Origin: Blepharisma japonicum
Lineage: Eukaryota; Ciliophora; Heterotrichea; Heterotrichida; Blepharismidae
DNA: 64,000 bases
NCBI GenBank assembly: GCA_949751835.1
Contig: CATKHK010000008.1
Span: 496,001-560,000 of the forward strand
Direction of reading: 5' to 3'
Shown here: positions 44,135 to 54,517 of the stretch, in pieces
Position numbering within the stretch: the first letter of the stretch is position 1
Layout of the letters: each line of letters begins with the position of its first letter
Made by a program: the position numbers and the translations under genes
The notes under the pieces: model-generated
What the model was told of the DNA's origin: nothing
The model's input: only the letters and a program-made list of their open reading frames with translations
Databases searched by the model: none

Positions 44135-45259
44135 ATGGACACAGAACTTACAGAAAGAGTAATCATAGACATTGGGTCGCATATGATTAGAGCTGGGCTC
44201 TCAGGACATGACTCTCCTAAAGTTCAAGAGCCCACTGTTGTTGGGAGACCAAAGTTAGCAGCAGCTTTATCCTTAGATAGCAAAGATCTTTACATAGGCC
44301 GCGAAGCTATTGAAAAACAAGACATTTTGCAGCTTTCGCACCCTGTCAAATATTCTCAAGTTCAGAATTGAGATGAAATAGAAAAGCTTTATCATCACAT
44401 TTTCTTCAATGAGCTTCTAGTAGATCCAAATCAGCACAAAATTATGATAATGGAACCTCCGCTAAATAAACGAGTAAATCGTGAAAAAATCACTGAAATA
44501 ATGTTCGAAACCTTTGGAGTCCATGGACTTTATGTAGCTAATAGTGCTGTTATGTCACTTTTTGCAAGCGGAAGAACTACAGGACTAGTAATAGAAAGCG
44601 GGCTTAATGAAACCTCAGTTGTTCCTGTATTTGAAGGATACGCACTTCCCTGCTCTACTTTAAAATTAGGCATAGGTGGAGAAGAAATCACTGATTTCTT
44701 GTTGACAAATTTAAAAGAAAGAGGAAATGAACTTCCAAATTCCAAACAAAGTGAAATTGCTCAAGATATCAAAGAAAAATTGTGTTATCTGTCTCCAGAT
44801 TATCAACAAGAATTAAATATTGCCAACACTACAAATTCTGTTGATAAGGAATATGAATTGCCCGATGGGAGATCTATAACCTTGACTATTGAAAGGTTCA
44901 AAAGTCCTGAAATTTTATTCCAGCCTCTTCTTATAGGAAAAGATCAGCCAGGAATTCATGAATTATCCTCTAATGCAATCAATAAATGTGACGAAGACAT
45001 CCGGCGTGAATTATTTGCCAACATCATTTTAAGTGGTGGCAGCACCATGTTCCCTCGAATAAAAGACAAAGTCCAGCGCGATATCAAAGCTTTAGCTCCA
45101 AGTAACTTAGACGTGTTCGTAAAAGCTCCGCCAGAGCGTAAACATCTTGCATGGATTGGGGGAGCCATTCTAAGTTCTATTGATAAATTCCGCATGTGGA
45201 TTTCTCGGTCAGATTTTGACGAATTTGGATCTGCTGTCGTACATAGAAAATGCTTTTAA
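44135..45259 (+). CDS. Divergent actin or actin-related protein
   Basis: 374 residues, the length of conventional actin and collinear with it: VIIDIGSHMIRAGLSG, EPTVVGRPK, DEIEKLYHHIFFNELLVDP (Trp before it is TGA), REKITEIMFETFGVHGLYVA, ASGRTTGLVIESG, FEGYALP, DIKEKLCYL, DIRRELFANIILSGGSTMFP, APPERKHLAWIGGAIL and the actin-type end HRKCF. Residues used for ATP hydrolysis in actin are changed: the equivalents of Gln137 (NSAVMSL), Asp154 (IESG) and His161 (NETSVVP) are not conserved. It probably still folds and binds nucleotide but may hydrolyse poorly (inference). It fits no standard Arp class by eye. A ciliate-specific actin-like protein is the likely label. Confidence 0.88.
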
Positions 45260-45287
45260 TAATTTCTTAAAATAACCAAATTAACTA

Positions 45288-46596
45288 TTAACCCTCTTGT
45301 CCGTACATCTCTGTGAATTCCTGTTGTTTTAGTAAATCTTGAGGAGAAACAGATGGTCTTGTGGTATCGAGAATTCTGAAAAAGTCATCAACGTCCACCT
45401 CGGGAGGTTTGAGAGCTCCAGGAGGGACATCCATAAGTGTCATTTCTCTAGCTCCAGGAGTGCTTGGGGCGCATGGAGAATACTTGGTCTGTCCTGCAGC
45501 ATTGACAGGCAAAAAGTGAGTAGCTCTTTGGCACTTTCTTACAGGTTCCATTAATGCGGCTTTTACAGTAGTGGCAATATCAGAGCCTGAGTAGCCGTCA
45601 GTTCTATTAGCAAGCTCATTGTAATCTTCTTCAGTCAGCTCATTTGGGGTGTCTCCTAAGTTTAGCTTGAACATCAAAGCCCGGGCTGGTGCTTCAGGTA
45701 AAGAAATATAAACTCTTCTTTCGAAACGTCTTCTGATGGCAGGGTCTAATTCCCAAGGAATATTGGTGGCACCTAGTACTAAAATCCCTTCTTCATTGTG
45801 CCCGACCCCTTGCATTTGCACTAAAAATTCGGTTTTAATTCTTCTTGTGGCATCATTTTCTCCTTCACTTCTGCTACCGCACAGACTGTCGATTTCATCG
45901 ATAAAAATAACAGCAGGTCTGCTAGCCCTAGCCATCTCAAAGAGTGACCTTACAAGTCTTTCGGACTCTCCCATGAACTTGCTGACTAAATCACTAGAAG
46001 AGACTGAGAAAAAAGTCCCATCACATTCGGTTGCACATGCTTTGGCAAGGAAGGACTTACCAGTACCTGGTGGACCGTATAGCAAAATACCTTTCCAAGG
46101 GGTACGTTTACCAACGAAAAGTTCGGGAAATCGCGATGGCAAAATGACAGCTTCTTGCAAGACTTGCTTAGCATTGGCGAGCCCTGCGACATCAGTCCAT
46201 TTGACGTTGGGCTTTTCTGTGATAATTGCCCCTTCAAGACCTTTACGCAGCCCAGCATTTGCATCGTCTTCTTCTGGCCGATTACCTGATTTGCCTCCTG
46301 CCTTACGCTCCTCTCGGACGCCGCCGCTGAGAACTGGCTGTTTCTTTTCTTCTCCATGTAAATATTCTTGAAGCTCTTCAGCTCTTTTCATGTACTCGCC
46401 AAGTTTTTCCTGGAAGCTCTGCTTAAGAATAGGATTTTGCTCATCTATATAGGGAATTACATTTATAAAGATGCATGAAGTATCTAATTGACTGCTTGTA
46501 GAGGTTGTATGCTTCTTCGTAGTTTGTCTTGCGATCTTCATCACATGCTCGTTTGGATATATCAATAGCTTTCTTTCGAAGATCTTCGTTTGACAT
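45288..46596 (-). CDS. VPS4: VPS4, AAA ATPase that disassembles ESCRT-III
   Basis: 430 residues after a 16-nt intron (46,445..46,460, GTAATTCCCTATATAG). ATG at 46,596 opens the MIT domain ([21 protein letters not shown]-rich helix, then [20 protein letters not shown] across the splice), the classical VPS4 start; a longer unspliced reading from 46,652 is a frame-shifted artefact. The AAA core has GPPGTGKS (Walker A, about 169-176), [10 protein letters not shown] (Walker B), the RRRFERR arginine fingers, and the VPS4 signature [19 protein letters not shown]. The beta-domain and C-terminal helix ([10 protein letters not shown]...[12 protein letters not shown]) are present. In other eukaryotes VPS4 drives endosomal sorting, abscission and nuclear-envelope sealing. 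Convergent with the actin-like gene, 28 bases between stops. Confidence 0.95.
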
Positions 46597-46909
46597 TTAT
46601 TTAATATGGCAACACAATTGCTAACAGATAAATATGAACGTTTTAAATTCAAAGGAAGTGAAGAAAATTAAAAAGGAAAAAATAAGGAGACACAACATTA
46701 GAGATCCTTAAGAGTGGGGAAGAATCAGGAAATATGGGAGAGGGAATTGGAATTTCAGGGTTAGAGAATATAAATGTAGACAGAAATGATAAATGGGTTC
46801 AGTTTATATTTATAAATAGAGACTTAATAGTGATTGTTGGATATATAGCTAATGGCTGCCATGCTTGTCAGTAATAATTAAAGAAAAAATAATAAAATAA
46901 TAATTAAGT
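46597..46909. other. Divergent promoter region of VPS4 and MSI1/RBBP4
   Basis: About 310 bases between two start codons facing away from each other. It must contain both promoters. I see A-rich tracts and no recognisable motif. Confidence 0.5.
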
Positions 46910-48172
46910 ATGCTCAAAGAAGACCAAGACTGTGCTGAGGAACTTGATGAGCAACTTATAAACGAAGAATACAAAATCTGGAAAAAAAACTGCCCATTTC
47001 TTTATGATGCTTTAATTACTCATGTCCTGGAATGGCCATCATTATCTGTTGACTGGCTGCCTTCAAAAGAATCCCGGTCTAATTGTGATTACACAGTCCA
47101 GAAATTAGTGATAGGTTCTCATACCTCGAAAGCAGAGCAAGAACAATTAATCGTTGCAAGCGTAAAATTGCCATTAGAAGAGACAATCAATGCCAAATCA
47201 GTTCTAGATAATACCAACGAAGCTAATTCTCTTATGAAAACTGAGTTCAAGATAGAACCAATTATAAGGATCAACCATGATGGCGAGCCTAATAGAATCC
47301 GAGTGATGCCAAAGCATGACGATATGATAGCTACCAAAAGTCCATCAGGGATTGTTTATATTTATGATTACACCAAACACCCAAATAAGTCCGCCAACGG
47401 TCCTCAGCTAATTCTTCAAGGCCATTCTAAAGAAGGATTCGGATTGTCTTGGAACACAAATAATCAGAATTGGCTGGCAAGTGGTTCGGATGATCATTTA
47501 GTTTGTGTTTGGGATATCTCTGCAGCTACTGATGCAAACAGCACCTTATATCCTTACAGAACACTAGTAGCTCATACTAACATAGTAGGAGATGTCTCCT
47601 GGAGTGAATTTTATAACCAAACCTTAGCGTCTGTTGGTGATGACAGAAAACTGATTTTATGGGATTTAAGGCAAGATATCCCAACTCATTGTGTAGACGC
47701 TCATATCCATGAAATAAATTCAGTCGACTTCAACAAGCAAGATGAAAATCTCTTGGCAACAGGCAGCAGCGACAAAACAGCAGCTATTTGGGACATCAGA
47801 AACATGGCAAATAAGCTTTGCTCATTGGAATTTCATAAGGATTCAGTGCATAGCGTAAGATGGGCACCATTCAGCGGAACATTATTGGGAACTGCAGGCA
47901 GCGATAGAAGGGTTTTGGTTTGGGATTTGAGCAGACTTGGAGATGATAGTATGGATGAAGACCAAAGTGAAGGGCCGCCTGAGCTGCTATTTGTCCATGG
48001 TGGGCATACTGCAAAAGTAACAGATATTTCATGGAATATGAACGACCAGCTTATGATGGCAAGCACAGCTGAAGATAACATTTTGCAGGTCTGGCAGATG
48101 ACCCATGCACTATTTGCGCCATTAGATATTAGGATAGATAGTGTTGACCCTGCAGATCCTGAAGACTTATAA
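46910..48172 (+). CDS. MSI1/RBBP4-type WD40 histone chaperone
   Basis: 420 residues, no introns. The N-terminal helix and THVLEWPSLSVDWLPSKE are diagnostic of the RBBP4/RBBP7/MSI1/CAF-1 p48 family. Seven blades follow, with clear WD ends: LVCVWDISAATD, KLILWDLRQDIP, TAAIWDIRNMAN, RVLVWDLSRLGD and NILQVWQMTH. Also typical are GHSKEGFGLSWN, the negative loop DDSMDEDQSEGPPELLFVHGGHTAKV and the PxD C-terminal tail. It binds H3-H4 in chromatin assembly (CAF-1), HDAC and PRC2 complexes; which of these operate here cannot be said. Nearby nuclear genes are not functionally linked as far as I can see. Confidence 0.95.
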   Translation: MLKEDQDCAEELDEQLINEEYKIWKKNCPFLYDALITHVLEWPSLSVDWLPSKESRSNCDYTVQKLVIGSHTSKAEQEQLIVASVKLPLEETINAKSVLDNTNEANSLMKTEFKIEPIIRINHDGEPNRIRVMPKHDDMIATKSPSGIVYIYDYTKHPNKSANGPQLILQGHSKEGFGLSWNTNNQNWLASGSDDHLVCVWDISAATDANSTLYPYRTLVAHTNIVGDVSWSEFYNQTLASVGDDRKLILWDLRQDIPTHCVDAHIHEINSVDFNKQDENLLATGSSDKTAAIWDIRNMANKLCSLEFHKDSVHSVRWAPFSGTLLGTAGSDRRVLVWDLSRLGDDSMDEDQSEGPPELLFVHGGHTAKVTDISWNMNDQLMMASTAEDNILQVWQMTHALFAPLDIRIDSVDPADPEDL

Positions 48173-48231
48173 GAATAAAGGAATTTCTTAATAGCTAGTC
48201 CTAACTTTAATTATAAAAACACAAAATATGA

Positions 48232-49138
48232 CTAACTAGCCTTTAATTTAAATAAAGAAGGCCTCAAAATATAGCCAAGAATTAGCCATAAATATGTTGA
48301 TGCTATAGAGAGTATAAAAAGATAGAACTCTGCCAAGAAATAGTAATAATTCCCTAAAGTTGGAAAAAATGGATCAGCTAAGTTAAAATTTACTTGTGGC
48401 AGCACAGAGTGTGAAATTCATATTTGCCCACGTAAGCATGCTTACATTTGATAAAAGAAGCCTTTGATAGAGCGTAAAGAATTGATAACCCTTTTTATCA
48501 CTTACAAAGTATATGGCTTTCCAGTTAAATTGATATCGAGCTGTGTATCTTCCTGCTAATATTAATAAAAATGGAACAATTACTCCAGTTAGGTAATGCT
48601 CAGCCTGGAATAGCAAAAAGTCATATTTTAGTGGGAGATTGCCTGGGGTAGGGAATAATAAGGCGATTTCTCTGCATTTTACTTACGCGCACCATGTGTT
48701 TGCTATTGTGATAATAAAAATTTTTTCATTTAATACTGATGACTTCGATAAAAGGCAATAAGCTTGCAATAAAGTGACTGCATGGCATGGGTTGAGCAAA
48801 AATATAAGCCGATGCCCATATGATTTTGAGTAAATTTGACATAAAAGCTCAGCAATTTGAATAAACCCGAAGATTTTTTCTATAAGATAAGGAGACTTTG
48901 GAGTTGACTTTGTTAAACTTTTGGACAACCAAGGTCCTGTAAAGTATTTCAAGACAAAGTACTCATAAGTGACCTGAATAAACAATACACAAAACAAGGT
49001 GCAGAGCAGGCGATAAGCCACCGTCATTTGGCTCGCACAAACTGGTCCACCATCATCAATGCAGTCAGAGTCATGAGAATATGCATCTCCTGCTAAAATT
49101 TCATAGATGATGTCCATTCTATTATGAGAAATTTCCAA
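48232..49138 (-). CDS. TMEM164: TMEM164-like multi-pass membrane protein
   Basis: 291 residues after removing introns at 48,378..48,393 (16 nt) and 48,672..48,686 (15 nt, ending CAG); both are required for a continuous frame. About seven TM helices. Family hallmarks: HRLIFLLNPCHAVTLLQAYC (the NPCHxVT element), the FPTPGNLPLKYDFLLFQAEHYLTG segment before a helix, SNVSMLTWANMNFTLCAATTDPFFP and a short basic end. TMEM164 proteins are conserved in eukaryotes; the human protein has been reported as an acyltransferase making C20:4 ether phospholipids and influencing autophagy-linked ferroptosis. The Cys of NPCH is conserved here. Convergent with the MSI1 gene, 59 bases between stops. Confidence 0.85.
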
Positions 49139-49453
49139 ATTTTATTCGACTTATCTTAGTGACGATTGAAGTAAATAGAAAATAATTAATTAAAAATGCT
49201 TGTCAGCCACTTATAATATTCTAGTAAAATTCCAATATGAGCAATTTATATCATTTGCTTAATATTTAAAGATTTTAGCAGGTCTAGAAATTCTTCAACT
49301 CATGTCTAAAGCAGTTTTATGAAATTTATTATTATATTGCCTTTGGAATCTAGATTTTAGATTGATAGTTGATAATTAATAATGAGCTAAGTTAAGTAGC
49401 TAAAAAGCAGTTGAAATTATAAGAAAATAATAATAAATTTTAAAATTAGCAAA
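49139..49453. other. Divergent intergenic stretch
   Basis: About 315 AT-rich bases between two divergent starts; no gene or repeat seen. Confidence 0.5.
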
Positions 49454-51457
49454 ATGCTATTATCACTAATGTTGACTTTAATCTCTCTTCTCTCATTTGC
49501 AGTTGCTGAACAATGTCCAAGTTATTTTTGCACAGACAAACTTCCATCAAGTCAATGCATAGCCTTTTCCTACCCCTCTCAATATTATCTCAATTCATGT
49601 GATCAAGATCTCTATTGCAACATCTCAGCAAAGTCCAATTCCTCCTGTATAAACAATGAGCTTGAATCAGACCGTTTTCCAGGAGATTTATGCTCACTAG
49701 ACATTGAATGTATAACAAAGAGCTGTTTCTTAGGAATCTGCCAAGGCCCGACCTATAATGAGCCATGCTCCTTAGGAGTCTGCATGCCAGGCTATTTTTG
49801 TAATAGTGGTATTTGTGTTGAGCAGGTAAAAATTGGTGGAGCTTGCAAGGACGAGTATGATTGCGTTAATAATGCTCTTTGCGACTCAGGATTTTGTGTA
49901 GAATATTGAAGCCTTGATCTAGGAGAAATTACAAGCTCAGTAAGTGTGGAAGGATTCTCAATGGCATGCACTTCAGGGTTTGCAAGCCCCCAAGGAGATA
50001 AGTTTGTGTGTGCAAAGCCACCATTGTCAGCATCTTCGCAGTTGCCAATTGAATGTGAATTAGGGACATTGTGTACATCAGAAGATGGACTCTATTCACA
50101 GGAATGCGCTTGTGGTTTTAATTCAAACGGAAATGGATATTGCCCTCTGTTTCCTGGAGATTCTTATGTGCAGAGTGCTATTGAGGATGCAGCAGCTGTA
50201 CTTTCCATCAACTCAGGGTGCAACACTCATTCGAGATTTAGTTTCAACTGCTTTGCGAATTTCCCAATAGAAGACCAGAAGACTTTTCTTAATTTTGCAA
50301 TGAACTTAACACTTATTAGAGATGGTTATTTTCCTGAAATTCAACAAAACCCTATTTGTGTAAAAGAAATTTTTACAAGTTTTTACTGAAACATGTACAA
50401 TACTTGGCAAGTTATTTCCTACCCTCAATGTCCTCGATATTTCTGCTCTAATTCCACAGACCAATGGGATCAACTTCAATGCATTCAATATCGTAAAGAT
50501 ATCTATGAATCTGATGTCCTTAATACCTACTATGTCCATCCCTGTGATAATTCTGGCTTAGCCTGTCCTTCTTCATCCTTTCAAAATTCCACATGTGTTG
50601 AGCCACCTCCTAAAAACTTACTCCCTGGCGACTATTGTAAAGAAAGTAGTGACTGCCAAAGCGGGGTTTGTCAGCAGAATTTTTGCCTAGGTAAGAGAAA
50701 TGGTGATTTTTGTCAATATATTCATGATTGCATGCCAGGCTATTTTTGTAATACAACTTTGATGCTATGCCAAGATCTACAGGTTGATGGCCAGTATTGT
50801 TCATTGACATATGAATGCGCTAATTATTTAATATGCGATCAAAAAGTCTGTATTGCTTATTACAGCTTGGATATAGGTGAAATCACTGATAACGCAGATT
50901 TCAACGGATTTTCCCAATCATGTGCAAGTGGCTTTGCAGTACCTTTTCAAAACGGCTTATTTAAATGTGCAGAGCCTCCAACTTCTAACGAGTGGCCTAA
51001 CCGATGCACGCCTGGAGTCAATTTATGTTATGATAAAACAGGAAATTTCAGCAAACCTTGCACATGCGGGTTCACCGAAGATGGTGAATCTTTTTGTCCT
51101 TTATTTGAAGGAGACTCTCCATTGCAAAATGCAATTGTCAATCAGTATACTCTCTTAGAAATAAACCAGATCTGCAACACAGCTTCAAGGTTCAGTGAAA
51201 ACTGCTTTTTACAAACCAAAGATTATTTAGGCGTCTATTATGCCTACATTTTGAACTTAACAGAGTATATGTATTATCCTTATTTACAAGGGAATAGCTA
51301 TTGTGTGAAGGAAGTATATACATATGAATATTGGAGATTGGTATTAGAACAAATAAAGTGGGACAAGGATGAAAAAGATGATCATCCAGGAGACCATGAC
51401 GATGACGAAGGAGCAATTGAGCTGATTTGTTCTTGGGTTTTATTAAATTTAATATAG
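49454..51457 (+). CDS. Secreted, possibly GPI-anchored cysteine-rich protein made of two tandem copies
   Basis: 667 residues, no introns, TGA-Trp at 49,907 and 50,387. A signal peptide (MLLSLMLTLISLLSFAVAEQ) is followed by two homologous ~310-residue units. Each unit has CPSYFC/CPRYFC at its start, an FPGDLC/LPGDYC element with an EC...C...C cluster, CMPGYFCN, a SLDLGEIT/SLDIGEIT strand, a CASGFA-type loop, CACGF/CTCGF and YCPLFPGDS/FCPLFEGDS, ending with an ICVKEIF/YCVKEVY strand. Dozens of paired Cys and Asn-glycosylation motifs suit an extracellular or surface-coat role. The very end (IELICSWVLLNLI) is short and hydrophobic after an acidic His/Asp stretch, as in GPI signals. The family resembles ciliate Dickkopf-N-like cysteine-rich proteins. 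Exact role unknown. Confidence 0.85.
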
Positions 51458-51470
51458 ATTCTTATATTAG

Positions 51471-51941
51471 TTAGCTGATTTCAGGGATATTTGAAAGCGT
51501 TACTGATCGCTTATTTTTGGGCCTTCTAATTTGCGTTTCACTTCTTTCTGCGGACTTTTTAATGATAACTCGATGGGATTTTCTTATTATTCTTCCCGAC
51601 TTTTTTGGACTCATTAGTGTAATTTTGGCAGCGTCTGGATTGAGATCGGGCAAAGAATCGCATTGACTATTAATTTCACTGAAAGAGTAATCACTGAATT
51701 CGGTGCTGGTAACACTATGTGTGGGAGAGGGCTGAGGAGTTTTGACTTTTCTTGTTTCTCTTCTGCTTGTGATTATAGCTTCAATAGTAGAAATCAGCAT
51801 ATCATTTGTTGAATAGAGCTCACGGTTTTCTTCTATGTAGGAATCAAAGCAATATTTGAGCTCATCAACCGCAATTTTAAGCCTTTTATAGTTTTCTTCG
51901 AGGTCTGGGTATGTGAATTTTTCGAGTAATTTCTTATTCAT
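51471..51941 (-). CDS. Hypothetical small coiled-coil protein
   Basis: 156 residues. The N-terminal ~65 residues form a helix (YPDLEENYKRLKIAVDELKY, then ENRELYSTNDMLISTIEAI), followed by a Ser/Thr/Pro-rich disordered stretch and a strongly basic end (SGRIIRKSHRVIIKKSAERS). Nuclear or cytoskeletal localisation is possible. No known domain. Its stop lies 13 bases from the stop of the cysteine-rich gene on the other strand. Confidence 0.65.
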   Translation of the reverse strand: MNKKLLEKFTYPDLEENYKRLKIAVDELKYCFDSYIEENRELYSTNDMLISTIEAIITSRRETRKVKTPQPSPTHSVTSTEFSDYSFSEINSQCDSLPDLNPDAAKITLMSPKKSGRIIRKSHRVIIKKSAERSETQIRRPKNKRSVTLSNIPEIS

Positions 51942-52253
51942 ATTATTCAGTTTTAGCAGATTGATCTAGTGTTTATTGTTTAAAATAGGTTTTTTGGCGT
52001 AAATATAGCCAAGAAGTTTAATTTATCTAAGGACTAAGATTACGTTTATTCATTGTGCTAGTCCAAGATTCTTATATATATAGCCCAAGCCTAAACTATA
52101 GCTTATAATTAAATTTTTTATTGATTATAATATAAACTGATTAAAAGTTAGACTTTATACACTTATAATTAATTAAATATTTTTAAAATAATATTAATTC
52201 CTTTATTTCTCTTCAAAATCTCTTTTAAATGCTTTCAAATTTGTTCAGATATA
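51942..52253. other. AT-rich flank including a mutated ancestral pirin leader
   Basis: Positions 52,191-52,253 keep the reading frame of a signal peptide homologous to the one in the second pirin copy, but the ancestral start reads ATA. Upstream of that nothing is recognisable. Confidence 0.6.
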
Positions 52254-53138
52254 ATGCTTTCTCTTTTGGAGAAAACAAAAAATATGTCTAGAACTTTCCG
52301 CACCATTGCAAGAGTTATAAACCCTCCAGAGCTTTCAGAAGGCGATGGAGCTCGTATAAAACGTATAATTGGGACTAAACAGCTGAAAATGCTAGATCCT
52401 TTTCTCATAATGGACCACTTTTTTGCCTCTAAGTCTGCAGGCTTTCCTGATCATCCTCATAGAGGCTTTGAAACGGTGACTTATATGATCAGTGGATCTT
52501 CTAAGCATGAAGATTTCAAAGGCTATTCAGGAGAAATCGGTCCAGGATCTGTTCAGTGGATGACAGCTGGTAGAGGAATTATACATGCTGAGATGCCAGC
52601 GAGCGAGAAAATGGAAGGGTTTCAGCTTTGGGTGAACTTAAGCAGAGAGTATAAGATGTGCGAACCAAGCTATCAAGATGCTGGGGAATCAGAAATCCTA
52701 AGGGTAGAAGGTGATGGGGTGAGAGCCACTATTATAGCAGGAACATGTCTTGGACAAACTGCTAGAACAGTGACAAGAACACCTACCTATTACCTTATCA
52801 TTGAGCTGGGAAGAGGTAAAACACTTAACCAAGAAATCCCTGATGGATGGAATGGATTTGTTTATGTTCTTAATGGGAGCATCTCAATCGGAAATTCAAA
52901 TTTATCAAGATTTCAAGCTGGAATTTTGACTCAAAATGGAGAATTAAGAATAGAGAGTAACGAAGGAGCTAAATTTGCTTTGCTGGCTGGAAGACCAATA
53001 GGTGAGCCTGTGGTGCAATATGGACCATTTGTTATGAACACTCGTGAAGAAATAGAAGAAGCCCTTAACGACTTCAGAAACTACAGAAATGGGTTTGAAG
53101 CAGGTAGAGGGTGGGTATCAAGAATCAGAGATGGATAA
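52254..53138 (+). CDS. PIR: Pirin (cupin), copy 1, without signal peptide
   Basis: 294 residues from ATG at 52,254; a second possible start is the MSRTFRTIAR Met ten codons on. A two-domain bicupin with the pirin metal site intact: PDHPHRGFETVTY supplies two His, and IIHAEMP supplies His and Glu. YQDAG, TPTYY and PVVQYGPFVMNT complete the family pattern. Pirins are iron-binding nuclear or cytosolic proteins; some have quercetinase activity and human PIR is an NF-kappaB co-regulator. Compared with copy 2 there are roughly 40 differences by eye from MSRT onwards. The upstream 63 bases stay in frame with the copy 2 signal peptide but start with ATA, so this copy should be cytosolic. Confidence 0.93.
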   Translation: MLSLLEKTKNMSRTFRTIARVINPPELSEGDGARIKRIIGTKQLKMLDPFLIMDHFFASKSAGFPDHPHRGFETVTYMISGSSKHEDFKGYSGEIGPGSVQWMTAGRGIIHAEMPASEKMEGFQLWVNLSREYKMCEPSYQDAGESEILRVEGDGVRATIIAGTCLGQTARTVTRTPTYYLIIELGRGKTLNQEIPDGWNGFVYVLNGSISIGNSNLSRFQAGILTQNGELRIESNEGAKFALLAGRPIGEPVVQYGPFVMNTREEIEEALNDFRNYRNGFEAGRGWVSRIRDG

Positions 53139-53330
53139 TTCTTTAATGAACATTTTACTAGCCTTTCTTATTAAATTCGCCAAAAATATAAAAATCAGTT
53201 ATTATCAGCTAAATTATTCAAAGCTTAAAATAGGAAAACTATATCATTATTGCATATTAATTAAGAACCCTAAAACAGAATATTTAATTTTTTTCAAACT
53301 TGATTTCCTAAGTAAATAATTTTTTTTTAA

Positions 53331-53480
53331 TCTTGATAAGAGTTCTTTTGGTTTGTAAGAGAATACAAAGAATTCTGAAAGCATTCTATCGCAATATCGG
53401 CTTCCACTCCGAGCTGAAGGATCCTGTATAAAATATCTCTATTTTAAGAGGTAAATATTTTCTATTTTTGAAATTGGATG
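53331..53480 (-). pseudogene. Decayed copy of the neighbour gene's 3' part
   Basis: Matches the coding strand of the gene at 54,652..55,107: CTTGATAAGAGTTCTTTTGG occurs at both 53,333 and 54,720, followed by parallel sequence for FSYKPKELLSR against FSHKPKELLSR. It then loses a block and resumes at GTAAATATTTTCTATTTTTG (54,883 in the live gene). No start, no intact frame. A by-product of the pirin tandem duplication. Confidence 0.75.
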
Positions 53481-53569
53481 AGTAAAGCATAAGAAATTTT
53501 AAAACCAATACAGATTTTATTCATATTATCAGCTTTATATGCATTTTTTAAAACTAATATTTAAAAATA

Positions 53570-54517
53570 ATGTTAATCCTCTTATTTCTCTCATTAATCC
53601 CTTTTATCTGCTCCCAAACGTGTCCAGATATCCAAGCTTCCTCTTGCGAAGAAAAACAAAATATGTCTAGAACTCTCCGCACCATTGCAAGAATCATAAA
53701 CCCTCCAGAGCTTCCAGAAGGAGATGGAGCTCGTGTAAGACGTGTAGTCGGGACTAATCAGCTGAAAAACCTAGATCCTTTTCTCATGATGGACCACTTT
53801 TTTGTCTCGAAGCCAGCAGGCTTCCCTGATCATCCTCATAGAGGCTTTGAAACGGTGACTTACATGATCACTGGGTCTTGTAAGCACGAAGATTTCAAAG
53901 GCTATGCAGGAGAAATTGGTCCAGGAGCTGTACAGTGGATGACAGCTGGTAAAGGGATTATGCATGCTGAGATGCCTGGCACTGATAGCATGGAAGGGTT
54001 GCAGCTTTGGGTGAACTTAAGCAGAGAGTATAAGATGTGTGAACCAAACTACCAAGATGCTGGGGATTCAGAGATTTTAAAGGCAGAAGGTGATGGGGTG
54101 AGAGCCACTATTATAGCAGGGACATGTCTTGGACAAACTGCTAGAACAGTGACAAGAACACCTACCTATTACTTTGTAATTGAACTGGGAAGAGGAAAAA
54201 CACTTAACCAAGAAATCCCTGATGGGTGGAATGGATATATTTATGTTCTTAATGGGACCGTCTCAATCGGAAATTCAAATTTATCAAGATTTCAAGCTGG
54301 AATTTTGACTCAAAATGGAGAATTAAGAATAGAAAGTAGTGAAGGAGCCAAATTTGCTTTGCTGGCTGGAAGACCAATAGGTGAGCCTGTGGTGCAATAT
54401 GGACCATTTGTTATGAACACTCGTGAAGAGATAGAAGAAACCTTTAATGACTTCAGAAACTACAGAAATGGGTTTGAAGCAGGCAGGGGTTGGGTCTCAA
54501 AGATTAGAGATGGATAA
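53570..54517 (+). CDS. PIR: Pirin (cupin), copy 2, with N-terminal signal peptide
   Basis: 315 residues. Starts MLILLFLSLIPFICSQTCPD, a convincing cleavable signal peptide, then a short Cys-containing linker (IQASSCEEKQN) before the pirin body at MSRTLRTIAR. The metal ligands (PDHPHRGFETVTY, IMHAEMP) and the rest of the bicupin are intact. Pirins elsewhere are cytosolic or nuclear, so a secretory-pathway pirin is unusual. The signal peptide could place it in the lumen of an organelle such as cortical pigment granules or outside the cell (inference). It is the downstream member of a tandem pair and has the same 3' flank as copy 1. Confidence 0.92.
   Translation: MLILLFLSLIPFICSQTCPDIQASSCEEKQNMSRTLRTIARIINPPELPEGDGARVRRVVGTNQLKNLDPFLMMDHFFVSKPAGFPDHPHRGFETVTYMITGSCKHEDFKGYAGEIGPGAVQWMTAGKGIMHAEMPGTDSMEGLQLWVNLSREYKMCEPNYQDAGDSEILKAEGDGVRATIIAGTCLGQTARTVTRTPTYYFVIELGRGKTLNQEIPDGWNGYIYVLNGTVSIGNSNLSRFQAGILTQNGELRIESSEGAKFALLAGRPIGEPVVQYGPFVMNTREEIEETFNDFRNYRNGFEAGRGWVSKIRDG

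Noticed and set aside
45736-46371. 211-codon plus-strand frame
   Set aside because: Exact antisense of the VPS4 AAA domain, whose motifs are unambiguous.
45288-46596. Katanin p60 as an alternative identity
   Set aside because: The MIT start, the [19 protein letters not shown] linker and the beta-domain/C-terminal helix are those of VPS4.
46597-46652. Upstream extension of VPS4 starting [10 protein letters not shown]
   Set aside because: It is out of frame with the MIT domain; the spliced reading from ATG at 46,596 gives the correct family N-terminus.
53089-53319. 76-codon frame overlapping the end of pirin copy 1
   Set aside because: Runs into the duplicated 3' flank and the decayed neighbour gene; pirin's own frame is certain.
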